Positions 24,811-33,146 of a stretch of DNA of 64,000 bases are shown here, one piece after another. The DNA comes from an uncultured Kordiimonas sp. (GTDB lineage: Bacteria; Pseudomonadota; Alphaproteobacteria; Sphingomonadales; Kordiimonadaceae): positions 372,001 through 436,000 of the forward strand of contig CANNDZ010000002.1 in the NCBI GenBank assembly GCA_947503575.1. The letters are read 5' to 3'. The notes beneath the pieces were generated by a model. The model saw nothing but the letters and a program-made list of their open reading frames with translations. It was not told where the DNA came from and searched no databases. The translations under genes were made by a program, and so were the position numbers. Numbering within the stretch: the stretch's first letter is position 1; every line of letters starts with the position of its first letter.

Positions 24811-25873
24811 GATCGTAACCACAACCAGTATCGCGGCCGCTGCAGGCGGCACCTATGCCCTCACGCGGCGCTATTTGCGCGGCGAAAGCCTGAGCAAATG
24901 GGACGCCGACATCCCCACAACATTCGAAACGCCAGAACCGTCGAAAGAAATGCAGGGTGTGAACGATTATCTGGCCAGCACCTTCACGGTGGGAGAAAGC
25001 CTGGATGCAAAGCGGGAACGTTTCAACAGCACAGGCCTGACGCGGGACTTTGGTTGCACCTTTAAAGATGACACGGCCAACTTTGGTGGTGTTTCCGTAC
25101 CCGGCGAATGGACACTGGTCGACGGCGCGGACTCAAGCAAGCGGATTCTGTACCTGCACGGCGGTGCCTTTACGGTTGGTAGCCCGGTCAGCCACCGGCC
25201 TGTAACCAGCAACCTTGCCAAACGCACAGGGTGTGTTGTGTTTACGCCCGATTACCGGCTGATGCCGGAAAACCCGCGCACCGCCAGCATTGAAGACAGT
25301 AAGGCCAGTTACCGCTGGATACTGGAAAATGGCCCGGACGGGCCTGCTGCAGCAGACAAGATCGCGGTAGGCGGCGACTCTGCTGGCGGCAACCTAACGC
25401 TTATGCTGTCCAACTGGGCGCGCGATGCGGGCTTGCGCAAACCTGATGCGGTTGTTGGTATTTCACCGGCCACCGACGGTGCGGCAACCGGCCAAACCGT
25501 GCGAACCAATTTTGAAACAGACGTGATGCTGAAGCCCCTTATCGGGCCAATGCTGAAAATACCACATGATCTGCTGTTGCTGGGCATGTGGCGCAGGCTT
25601 GGTATGCCGCCATCTGCAAAACAGATTTCACCGATTCATGACAGATTGCATGATCTGCCGCCAACGCTGATCCACGTCAGCACCGCTGAAATGCTGTATG
25701 ATGATGCCAAGCGCTATACCAACAAAGCGCAGGCTGCCGGGTCCCCGGTTACCCTGCAAAGCTGGTCGCATATGTGCCATGTCTGGCATATTTTTGATGA
25801 AATGCTGCCAGAGGCACACCATGCGTTTGATGAAATCGCTACTTTCCTCAAGGAACACGGCGTAGCCAAGTAG
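24809..25873 (+). CDS. Alpha/beta hydrolase, hormone-sensitive lipase (HSL/family IV esterase) type
   Basis: 354 aa, GTG start with AGGA 8 bases before it. The oxyanion-hole HGGA is at 117-120 and the nucleophile motif GDSAGG at 189-194 (S191). The catalytic Asp is likely in 'MLYDDA' and the His in 'WSHMCHVWH'. Family IV esterases cleave short- to medium-chain esters. A hydrophobic N-terminus (TTTSIAAAAGGTYALTRRYL) could be a weak signal anchor. Confidence 0.9.
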   Translation: MIVTTTSIAAAAGGTYALTRRYLRGESLSKWDADIPTTFETPEPSKEMQGVNDYLASTFTVGESLDAKRERFNSTGLTRDFGCTFKDDTANFGGVSVPGEWTLVDGADSSKRILYLHGGAFTVGSPVSHRPVTSNLAKRTGCVVFTPDYRLMPENPRTASIEDSKASYRWILENGPDGPAAADKIAVGGDSAGGNLTLMLSNWARDAGLRKPDAVVGISPATDGAATGQTVRTNFETDVMLKPLIGPMLKIPHDLLLLGMWRRLGMPPSAKQISPIHDRLHDLPPTLIHVSTAEMLYDDAKRYTNKAQAAGSPVTLQSWSHMCHVWHIFDEMLPEAHHAFDEIATFLKEHGVAK

Positions 25874-25893
25874 AAGACCCATCTGGACAGCAC

Positions 25894-25924
25894 AAAAAAG
25901 GCCCCGCCGGGACAGCGAGGCCTT
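25894..25924 (-). terminator. Terminator of the GntR/membrane-protein operon
   Basis: On the minus strand AAGGCCTCGC-N7-GCGGGGCCTT (one A-C mismatch) followed by a T run. It lies 22 bp past the stop of the membrane-protein gene. It also covers the 3' end of the convergent hydrolase transcript. Confidence 0.75.
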
Positions 25925-25945
25925 AACCACCACGTGCAGTAGCAT

Positions 25946-26872
25946 TCAGGTGGCCGGAGCTTTGTCAGACGATGGTGTTTCTGTACCGGCACGGTAAACG
26001 CTGAAGTCCACGTCTTCGATTTTGGTAAGCCGCAAGGTCAGACCAATACCCATTACGACACAAAGCTGCATGTAAAAGCTAACAAGCGGCGGGTCAAAAA
26101 CCTCCAGCGCATACTCGTCAGCGGCCTGCGTCAAGATCATGAATACGCTGATCATAATGCTGGAAAAAACCATCGTTTTTGTAATGCTTTCAATCGTTTT
26201 TATCTGATCGCCATAGGCTTGATAAGGGTCTAGTTTTGCACCAGAAATCGCTCGCCAGATAATGATGATATACGCCAAATTCATGCCCGAAATAATACTG
26301 AGGGTCGCGTATTTTTCTGTTGTCCATGTCGCGACGTCGCCTGCGCTACTCATGTAAAAGGTTGCCCAGGCAATAAAAAGCAAGACTGCGGCGACGACAT
26401 AAGCTGGCGCGACAAAATCAAACAACTTGCGCGGCCGCAAATCAGCCGATCGAGTTGTGGTCTGGAAAGCTTGGTGCATCAGTTTGTAGTTTCTAAATTC
26501 CGAGAAGGCGATGACGATAAAAGGCACTGTCTGCAAAAAGAAATAAAGCATCACGAATATCTCGTCCCCGCCCTTATCAGCGGGCCGGTACCCTGATGCC
26601 AGCATTGCGACCAAAATAGCACCACCAAGTAATGCCACCAGTTGATTGTAGCGCTTGAAAAGGGTCAGTCTGCTGGTTTTTGCCCCTGCGGTCAGTATTG
26701 TAAAACCGGACGGATAGAGTTTCGGATACTCTGTAGGCGGATAGTTCTTTAGGACATAGCTGATCCGGTTGGCCAACTGATTGGGGTAATGAATGGACAA
26801 TAGAAAAATCTGCCCGGCAAAAGTCAGGTAAAAAACAAACAAGATGGCTGTCATGGGGATTTGGTCGGCCAT
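25946..26872 (-). CDS. Multi-pass membrane protein of unknown function
   Basis: 308 aa from ATG 26872, with AAAGGAG 7 bases upstream. About seven hydrophobic helices (near 8-28, 80-98, 112-130, 165-185, 205-225, 245-265, 272-292), joined by a cytoplasmic-looking basic loop after helix 1 (NRISYVLKNYPPTEYPKLYPSG). No transporter or enzyme motif is visible. It starts one base after the GntR stop codon (TAAAATG), so the two genes are translationally linked. Expression should follow the GntR regulator. I do not recognise the family. Confidence 0.8.
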   Translation of the reverse strand: MADQIPMTAILFVFYLTFAGQIFLLSIHYPNQLANRISYVLKNYPPTEYPKLYPSGFTILTAGAKTSRLTLFKRYNQLVALLGGAILVAMLASGYRPADKGGDEIFVMLYFFLQTVPFIVIAFSEFRNYKLMHQAFQTTTRSADLRPRKLFDFVAPAYVVAAVLLFIAWATFYMSSAGDVATWTTEKYATLSIISGMNLAYIIIIWRAISGAKLDPYQAYGDQIKTIESITKTMVFSSIMISVFMILTQAADEYALEVFDPPLVSFYMQLCVVMGIGLTLRLTKIEDVDFSVYRAGTETPSSDKAPAT

Positions 26873-26873
26873 T

Positions 26874-27263
26874 TTAGGCTCCTTTAGTGGGTAACTGTTG
26901 CATTGCACTGGTGAAGGCAATGCGGATTTCGCTGTCTGTGGCACCGCGATCGCGGCAACGGTCAACGACGTCTCTTAGTTTGGACAAAACCCATTCGTTG
27001 AGGTCGATGCCCACGTTTTTGGCGGCATCAGGGTGCACAAAAGTGCCCCGATAGCCTTTGGTTTGGATGATGCTGTCGCGCTCGAGCAAGCGGTATGCTT
27101 TCGCCACCGTTTTATTGTTGAGGTTCAGGTCGTTTGCTAACTGCCGAATAGAAGGCAGCGGGTCACCGGGGGCAACACCCCCTTGTTCCACGACGCACTT
27201 TATGCCGGCAATCAACTGGGTGAAAAGTGGCACCTCGCTGTCGATATTAATGGTGATTTGCAT
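26874..27263 (-). CDS. GntR family regulator, YtrA subfamily
   Basis: 129 aa: a winged helix (PSIRQLANDLNLNNKTVAKAYRLLERDSIIQTKGYRGTFV, residues about 38-78) followed by only about 50 residues of helix. This is the short YtrA layout that lacks a FadR or HutC effector domain. YtrA-type regulators usually control an adjacent membrane or transport gene, as here. The start codon is only 5 bp from a 48-bp palindrome. No clear ribosome binding site exists, so the mRNA may be nearly leaderless. Confidence 0.9.
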   Translation of the reverse strand: MQITINIDSEVPLFTQLIAGIKCVVEQGGVAPGDPLPSIRQLANDLNLNNKTVAKAYRLLERDSIIQTKGYRGTFVHPDAAKNVGIDLNEWVLSKLRDVVDRCRDRGATDSEIRIAFTSAMQQLPTKGA

Positions 27264-27268
27264 GTTTT

Positions 27269-27316
27269 ATGTGTTCCATATGTACCATTACATGTAGGGG
27301 TACATATGGAACACAT
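27269..27316. promoter_or_regulatory. 48-bp palindromic operator next to the GntR gene
   Basis: Arms ATGTGTTCCATATGTACC (27269-27286) and its exact reverse complement (27299-27316) flank a centre containing TACATGTA. In total 22 of 24 base pairs are symmetric about 27292.5. It starts 5 bp upstream of the GntR start codon and 125 bp before the divergent amidohydrolase. Autoregulation by the YtrA-type protein is the simplest reading. The arms are much longer than one GntR dimer needs. Confidence 0.75.
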
Positions 27317-27441
27317 CAGAGTCAAGCCGTTTGATGATAATTTTGCGAAACTGTTGTCACGCAACAGCCTTTACTTGACCATGCCCTGTATTTTGTCGAC
27401 TCTGAGCATGGGAATGAAGACGGGAATACAGGGAGTGTTTT

Positions 27442-28800
27442 ATGAACAGGTTCACAAAAACCGTTGTTGCCGCCATAGCGTCGCTAATGATTGCCGGGGC
27501 GGTACAGGCTGACAAAAAGGCCCTGGTGGGCGGTCGGTTGATTGATGGATTTGGCCACCGACCCATCGCCAACAGCGTGATCCTGATTGATGGTGACACC
27601 ATTGAAGCGGTTGGCACCGTCGGGTCGCTTGATGTGCCCGAAGGCTACACGGTCATATCAACTGAAGGCATGGACGTGCTTCCGGGGCTGTGGGAAAACC
27701 ATGCTCATCTGATGCTGAACGGGCATTCGGATTACGAACACTGGGACAAGACATACAAAGACCGGCTAGCAAGCGAGATCATGCCCGCAAGTGCGCTGCA
27801 ATTGTTGATGGCGGGTATTACGTCTGCCCGCGATTTGGGCGCACCGCTTGCTGATACTATTTCAGTTAAAAGCCGGATTGCTTCAGGAAAAATTGCAGGC
27901 CCGCGTCTGTTCACCAGCGGCCCCTTCATCCAGCATGAAACTTACCCGGAAGTGGCTCATTTTCGCTGGGCGGTAAAAACCGTGGCAGAGGCAAAAGCAC
28001 GGGTAAACCAACTGGCTGATGCCGGCATGGACATTGTGAAACTGATTGACCAGGACCTGATGGACCTGGATGTCGCGCAGGCCATTGTGGATACCGCTCA
28101 TGCGCGCGGCTTGAAAGTGGTGGCGCATTCTCATCGCCCGAATGAAATCCGGCGCGGACTGGAGATTGGCGTCGACAATTTTGAACATACGGGCCTGACC
28201 ACAGCGCCTGCGTACCCTGATGACATCATGGTGATGCTGAAGGAGCGCACAGCGACCGGACGCGTCGCGGGCGGACCAATGTATTGGACGCCCACTGTTG
28301 AAGGCCTGTGGAATTACCAACTAACCGTTGATAACCCGGAAAAGCTGGATAATACCTGCTGGCACGCGGGGCTTCAGCCGGACACCATTGCCGACATCAA
28401 GGCTTCTATCCAAAAGCCTGGTGAATTTGGCTATTCTGCGCTCACACCTATTCGTAGGCCAACGCTGAAACGCAAAATAGCCCAACTGCGCGAGGCGGGG
28501 CTTGTTTTGTTGGTTGGCACCGACAGCGGTATTCCGATGAAGTTTCATTGCCAAAGCACCTGGAACGAAATGGCAGCCTGGGTTGACGTCTTTGATATTC
28601 CGGCGATGGACACCATCCGCGCCGCCACATACTGGCCAGCAGTGATGATGGGCGTGTCGGACAAATTGGGCACCGTCTCAAAAGGCAAATATGCCGACAT
28701 TATTGCGGTGAAAGGTGATGTGCTGCGCTATATTAACCTGCTACAAGATGTGGATATGGTGATGAAAGGCGGCGCGCTTTACAAAGAAGCCGTTCGCTGA
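27442..28800 (+). CDS. Exported amidohydrolase (imidazolonepropionase/prolidase-like)
   Basis: 452 aa with a signal peptide (MNRFTKTVVAAIASLMIAGAVQA). The metal site includes HAH (H87, H89) in 'PGLWENHAHL', a candidate Lys in 'MDIVKLI', His in 'VVAHSHRP' and 'NFEHTGL', and Asp in 'VGTDSGIP'. The layout matches the subfamily that includes periplasmic Xaa-Pro/Xaa-Arg dipeptidases. GGGAGTG lies 6 bases upstream. It is divergent from the GntR operon and could share its operator. Substrate unknown. Confidence 0.87.
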   Translation: MNRFTKTVVAAIASLMIAGAVQADKKALVGGRLIDGFGHRPIANSVILIDGDTIEAVGTVGSLDVPEGYTVISTEGMDVLPGLWENHAHLMLNGHSDYEHWDKTYKDRLASEIMPASALQLLMAGITSARDLGAPLADTISVKSRIASGKIAGPRLFTSGPFIQHETYPEVAHFRWAVKTVAEAKARVNQLADAGMDIVKLIDQDLMDLDVAQAIVDTAHARGLKVVAHSHRPNEIRRGLEIGVDNFEHTGLTTAPAYPDDIMVMLKERTATGRVAGGPMYWTPTVEGLWNYQLTVDNPEKLDNTCWHAGLQPDTIADIKASIQKPGEFGYSALTPIRRPTLKRKIAQLREAGLVLLVGTDSGIPMKFHCQSTWNEMAAWVDVFDIPAMDTIRAATYWPAVMMGVSDKLGTVSKGKYADIIAVKGDVLRYINLLQDVDMVMKGGALYKEAVR

Positions 28801-28841
28801 ATGACCATAGCGCTTTAACGGGTTGAAGGCATGAAGTCCTG

Positions 28842-29783
28842 ATGGTTTATGTGTTGCTGGTGACAGGGTTGATTATGTTGCTTGCGGGCGGCGAAGGCCT
28901 TGTTCGCGGCTCTGTCACGCTGTCGGAACGGTTGGGGCTATCCAAAGCTTTTATCGGCATTGCCGTGATTGGTTTTGGCACGTCCATGCCGGAAATGGTG
29001 GTGTCTATCGAGTCAGCGCTGATTGGCCGGCCCGGCATTGCAGTGGGCAATGTGATCGGCAGCAACATTGCCAATATATTCCTGATACTCGGCACAGCGG
29101 CCCTGATCAAAACGCAGGTGACCACATCAAAAATACTGTGGCGGGATGGCCTGTTTTTGGTATTTGCAACCATTCTGGTGACGGCTGGCCTGCATCTAAC
29201 CGAGCTGAACGCGATAACAGGTGTTGTGATGCTGGTTATCTTTGCCGGGTTCCTGTTTCATTGTTTTCGTACCGAACAAGACATAGGGCCCGATAAACCC
29301 GAAGACCTGCCACATATGAGAGCGTCGCGGGTGCGCCAGATGGTAACCGCAGGCCTCCTGACTTTAGCAGGCGTGGGGGCCTTGTCTTTTGGTGCCAGCT
29401 TATTTGTCGACTCTGCTGCAAAAATCGCCACGGGGCTGGGCGTTTCACCTGCCGTTATTGGCCTTTCTGTCGTTGCCATTGGCACCAGCCTGCCAGAACT
29501 GGTGGCGGGCGGCATGGCGGCATGGCGCGGGCAAACCGAGCTGGTGGTCGGCAACATCATTGGCTCCAACATATTTAACCTGATGCTGGTACTGGGCGCG
29601 ACATCGCTGTTTACGCCCATTTCGCTGGCGGACGTGCCTGTAAAAGTAGACTTGTGGGTTATGGTGGGGGCCACTGCCCTGTTGATTTTTGGGCTAAGCA
29701 CCCGGCTTCGCCTGGATAGGTGGGAAGCAGTGCTGTTTCTGAGCCTGTATGCGGGTTACTGCGTGCGGCTTGCCAGCGCTTAA
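28842..29783 (+). CDS. Calcium/sodium antiporter (YrbG-like CaCA family)
   Basis: 313 aa, about ten membrane helices. The two alpha-repeats that form the ion site are present: GFGTSMPEMVVSIESA at about 44-59 and AIGTSLPELVAGGMAA at about 211-226. Each is followed by the 'GNVIGSNIANI'/'GNIIGSNIFNL' element. This is the inner-membrane K+-independent or -dependent Na+/Ca2+ exchanger family. The last codons and stop are part of a 15-bp tandem repeat. Confidence 0.93.
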   Translation: MVYVLLVTGLIMLLAGGEGLVRGSVTLSERLGLSKAFIGIAVIGFGTSMPEMVVSIESALIGRPGIAVGNVIGSNIANIFLILGTAALIKTQVTTSKILWRDGLFLVFATILVTAGLHLTELNAITGVVMLVIFAGFLFHCFRTEQDIGPDKPEDLPHMRASRVRQMVTAGLLTLAGVGALSFGASLFVDSAAKIATGLGVSPAVIGLSVVAIGTSLPELVAGGMAAWRGQTELVVGNIIGSNIFNLMLVLGATSLFTPISLADVPVKVDLWVMVGATALLIFGLSTRLRLDRWEAVLFLSLYAGYCVRLASA

Positions 29784-29834
29784 CTATTCAGTGCTTAACT
29801 ATTCAGCGCTTAACTTTTCAGTGCTTAACTAACT
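29775..29834. repeat. 15-bp tandem repeat, four copies
   Basis: AGCGCTTAACTATTC, AGTGCTTAACTATTC, AGCGCTTAACTTTTC, AGTGCTTAACTAACT: four consecutive units. The first contains the terminal Ser-Ala codons and stop of the exchanger gene, so the array duplicates the 3' end of the gene into the convergent gap before zntB. Confidence 0.9.
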
Positions 29835-29838
29835 GGCG

Positions 29839-30810
29839 CTAAAACCACTTCAGTTTTTTGAAAATCACAACCTGAAGCGCCACAATGGCAACCAGCATAC
29901 CGCCAAAAATCAGAAATGCGTTTTCGTTGTCCGCGCCCGGAATACCGCCCACATTAATGCCCAACAATCCGGTTAAAAAGCCAAGCGGCAGGAAAATGGC
30001 GGCTATTACCGACAAAATATACATATTTTTGTTCAAGCGGTCCGACAGGATATTGGCGATTTCGTCCTTAACGATTTGCGCCCGTTCCCGAATTGCGTCC
30101 AGGTCATCAACATAGCGTTTTACCCGGTTAAAACTTTCCTGCAGGTGCCTGCGGTTACCGGGCGTCAACCATGGCAACTCGGAGCCATATAATTGGGCAA
30201 TCGCTTCTCGCTGGGGTGCCATATAGCGACGGAAAATAATCGCCTGCTTACGCACACCAACAATGGCTTCTCTATGCTCGGTTGAAGTCTGATCCAGCAC
30301 AGCTTCCTCAATTTGATCGGTGGTATCATCCAAAGTGGCCAAAACAGGTTCAAACCGGTTAAACATTTTGGCAACCAGACTGGCGACAAACTCTCCTGCG
30401 TCTTTGGGGCCGCGGCCTTGAAGCAACTGTGCCTCAATATCGCGCACCGCCTTTAATCGGCGCAAACGCACGCTGATGATACGGTGCGTATCAATCCACA
30501 GGCGGATCGACACCATATCTTCAGGGGCGGAGTTTTCATTCAGGTTCACGCCGCGCAAAAACAACAAGGCGCCGCCATCAATTTCTGTCAGGCGCGGACT
30601 TGTTTCTTCTGCCAGCAAGGCTTCGGTTATAAAGGGGTCAAGGTAAGCAACCTCTTTTTCCAGCCAAACCTTGGCGTCAGCATGTGTGGCATCCAGATGC
30701 ACCCACGCGATGGCATCATCTTTTATGGCCTGGCTTACGGCGTCCCCTGCAAGGGGCTGGGCGCCGCCCTTACCATCAAAACTGTAGGCAAAAAGGATTG
30801 CATCTTCCAT
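29839..30810 (-). CDS. zntB: CorA-family cation transporter, ZntB type
   Basis: 323 aa from ATG 30810. A large soluble alpha/beta N-domain and long stalk helix precede two C-terminal membrane helices. The pore signature is GINVGGIPG rather than the GMN of CorA, which is typical of ZntB zinc transporters. Its ATG overlaps the stop of the mscS-type gene (TGATG), so the two are translationally coupled. Whether it exports or imports Zn2+ is not decided by sequence. Confidence 0.85.
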   Translation of the reverse strand: MEDAILFAYSFDGKGGAQPLAGDAVSQAIKDDAIAWVHLDATHADAKVWLEKEVAYLDPFITEALLAEETSPRLTEIDGGALLFLRGVNLNENSAPEDMVSIRLWIDTHRIISVRLRRLKAVRDIEAQLLQGRGPKDAGEFVASLVAKMFNRFEPVLATLDDTTDQIEEAVLDQTSTEHREAIVGVRKQAIIFRRYMAPQREAIAQLYGSELPWLTPGNRRHLQESFNRVKRYVDDLDAIRERAQIVKDEIANILSDRLNKNMYILSVIAAIFLPLGFLTGLLGINVGGIPGADNENAFLIFGGMLVAIVALQVVIFKKLKWF

Positions 30811-31769
30811 CAACTATTCCCGTTTGACTTCATATGAACATCACGCTGTGGGAACGGAATTTCTATGCCGTTTTCCCTAAATAGCCTCAAAATCGTGCGC
30901 ATGACATCGCTTTGAGGCGCATACCGGCCAAGTGTCACGTCCTCCACCCAGAACTGCAGCAGCAGGTTGATGGAACTGTCGGCAAACTCACGCACAAAAC
31001 AAACCGGTTCAGGGTCTGTTATGCTGCGCGGGTGCTCTCGCGCTGCTTCTAGAATCAGCTCCATCGCCTTTTCAATATCGCTCGCATAAGACACACCCAC
31101 ATGAATTTCTACGCGGCCCTGCTTGTTGGTGTAGGTCCAGTTGGTTACCCGGTTGGTGATAAAATCTTCATTCGGGATCATCACTTCCCGCCCATCCGGC
31201 GTTTCAATCAGGGTGTAGCGGGCACCGGTATGACGGATGAAGCCAAATTTGCCGTCATCAAGTTCAACAAGGTCATCGTCCTCAATTGTTTTTTCAAACA
31301 GAAGAATAATGCCGCTGATGAAATTTGAGGCAATTTTTTGCAAGCCAAACCCAAGCCCAATGCCCAGCGCGCCACCAAAAACTGTTAATGTGGTCAGATC
31401 AAAACCCAAGGTATCCAGGCCAACCGTTATCGCGGAAAAATACACCAAAATCTGGGCGGATTTGATAATCAGCGACCGATTGCTGGAGTTTACGCCGCTC
31501 AGTTTTCTGATCCGGTTTTCCAGAAATTCCGATGCGATTCCCGCCAACCAGAAAACAATTATCAGCGTAATCAGCGCCTTTAAAATCAGATAAACTGAAA
31601 AGCGCATGTCCCCCAGGTGAAAGGCGAAGTCCTCCCGGTCCAAAACCAGACGGATTGGTTCCAGATAATCCAGAAATCCAAGGCCAAAAAACAACCCGGC
31701 AAATAACAGGATTAAAGACTTACTGACCCACGCGCGTGGTTTTATCAGCGACAGTAGAATATTTTTCAT
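30810..31769 (-). CDS. MscS family mechanosensitive channel
   Basis: 319 aa: about three hydrophobic segments, then the pore-lining helix with 'FGGALGIGLGFGLQKIASNFISG', then the beta and alpha/beta vestibule ('LVELDDGKFGFIRHTGARYTLIETPDGREVMIPNEDF'). This matches small MscS-type channels that release solutes on hypo-osmotic shock. First gene of an operon with zntB. Confidence 0.92.
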   Translation of the reverse strand: MKNILLSLIKPRAWVSKSLILLFAGLFFGLGFLDYLEPIRLVLDREDFAFHLGDMRFSVYLILKALITLIIVFWLAGIASEFLENRIRKLSGVNSSNRSLIIKSAQILVYFSAITVGLDTLGFDLTTLTVFGGALGIGLGFGLQKIASNFISGIILLFEKTIEDDDLVELDDGKFGFIRHTGARYTLIETPDGREVMIPNEDFITNRVTNWTYTNKQGRVEIHVGVSYASDIEKAMELILEAAREHPRSITDPEPVCFVREFADSSINLLLQFWVEDVTLGRYAPQSDVMRTILRLFRENGIEIPFPQRDVHMKSNGNS

Positions 31770-31855
31770 AGGTGTGCGGCTCCCCAGCCCACGTTACGAT
31801 ACGTCAGCTTATACATGCTGCTTCACACCGGCAAATAAATTCAAGTTGTCGAGTA

Positions 31856-31881
31856 CAACTGCCAAGCCGAACTGCCAAGTC
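31856..31881. repeat. 13-bp tandem duplication in the mscS-EAL intergenic region
   Basis: AACTGCCAAGCCG followed by AACTGCCAAGTCC. The rest of the 277-bp gap (31770-32046) shows no gene. Confidence 0.6.
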
Positions 31882-32046
31882 CAACTTTCTGGCCCAACGG
31901 TAAGGCCGGCACTCAAAAAATATGCTTCAATTTAAACTGCGCTTTAACCGGACTTTAACTTCCGGCGCGGTAAGCTCCGCCGGTTCGCGTTTCAGGCAGT
32001 TTTCCGCCGCCATACGCCGGACTTTTCCTTACCGGAGCCCAACCTG

Positions 32047-33129
32047 ATGAAGCGATCCACGTGCGAAAGATGCGAAACGCTGCCTACGTTGCCCACAGAC
32101 CTGACAGCTGTTTATGTTTGGCCGCCGATGGGCCATACCACAGGTAAAATGAAGGCCATCGCGACCAAATACGGTGACGTGACGTCAATACAAGGCGGGC
32201 TTGCGATTCAGTGCGAGTCCCAGCATCAATTGGCAACACTGCTGACGGCGTTTGATGACGCGCTTACCGAACAGGAAAAAGCTGACAGTAACTGCCTGTT
32301 GCAACAAATGGGTGAGGAACCATCCCTTAATGATTTTGTCCGCGTCAGCACCCTGCGGCGCGTTATCGGTCTTTTTGGCGCAGACTGGCTGCTTAAGGTT
32401 GTTTCCGAGGAACGGTTAACAAGCTGGTTCCAACCTATTGTGCACGCGCATCAACCCAATGTTCCCTACGCCCACGAATGCCTGTTGCGTTGGCGCGATG
32501 ACACCAATACCTGGACCACCCCCGGTAAACTGTTCGCCAAGGCCAAAGATGCGGAACTGCTGTTCCAGCTTGACCGCAAGGCGCGTGAAGTATGCATAAA
32601 AACAGCGCACAAACGGGGCGTAAACAGCAAGATTTTCATCAACTTTACGCCAACTGCGATTTATGACCCCCGAAATTGTTTGCGCGCAACGTTTGAGATC
32701 ATCCGGCAGACAGGCCTGTCACCGGACCAATTTGTATTTGAGATTGTCGAAACTGAAAAAGTCAACGACCCGGCACACTTGAAAGCCATTCTGGATGAAT
32801 ACCGCAGCCATGGCTTTGGAGTGGCGCTTGATGACCTGGGAGCAGGCAATTCAACGCTTGAGCTGCTCGGCGCACTAAAGCCGGATTATGTCAAACTTGA
32901 CATGCAGTGGATACGAGATGTCCATCTTGACAGCTTCAAGGCCGAATTAGTGCAGCGTGTCATAGGCCTCGCGCATACGTTTGGCATCAAAGTCGTTGCT
33001 GAAGGCATTGAGAAATTTGAAGAAAGCGCTTGGCTACGCAGCAAGGGTATTGATTATATGCAAGGTTACTTTTTTGCAAAACCCGCCCCCAAACCCGTTA
33101 CAGAAATTGAACGGCGACAAACCGCATAG
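32047..33129 (+). CDS. EAL-domain cyclic-di-GMP phosphodiesterase
   Basis: 360 aa. The N-terminal 115 residues match no domain I know and begin with a CxxC (C6, C9). The EAL domain spans about 120-350. The signature is ECL rather than EAL (E144), but the other catalytic residues are kept: N199, E232, D262-D263, K283, E319 and Q339. It therefore looks active and would hydrolyse c-di-GMP. No GGDEF domain and no membrane segment are present. The DDFG loop reads DDLGAGN. Confidence 0.88.
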   Translation: MKRSTCERCETLPTLPTDLTAVYVWPPMGHTTGKMKAIATKYGDVTSIQGGLAIQCESQHQLATLLTAFDDALTEQEKADSNCLLQQMGEEPSLNDFVRVSTLRRVIGLFGADWLLKVVSEERLTSWFQPIVHAHQPNVPYAHECLLRWRDDTNTWTTPGKLFAKAKDAELLFQLDRKAREVCIKTAHKRGVNSKIFINFTPTAIYDPRNCLRATFEIIRQTGLSPDQFVFEIVETEKVNDPAHLKAILDEYRSHGFGVALDDLGAGNSTLELLGALKPDYVKLDMQWIRDVHLDSFKAELVQRVIGLAHTFGIKVVAEGIEKFEESAWLRSKGIDYMQGYFFAKPAPKPVTEIERRQTA

Positions 33130-33146
33130 TGTGGTTTTTTATTTTT
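33119..33146 (+). terminator. Terminator overlapping the EAL-gene stop codon
   Basis: AAACCGCA-tag-TGTGGTTT (one G-U) followed by T-rich sequence. The stop codon TAG forms the loop. Confidence 0.6.
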
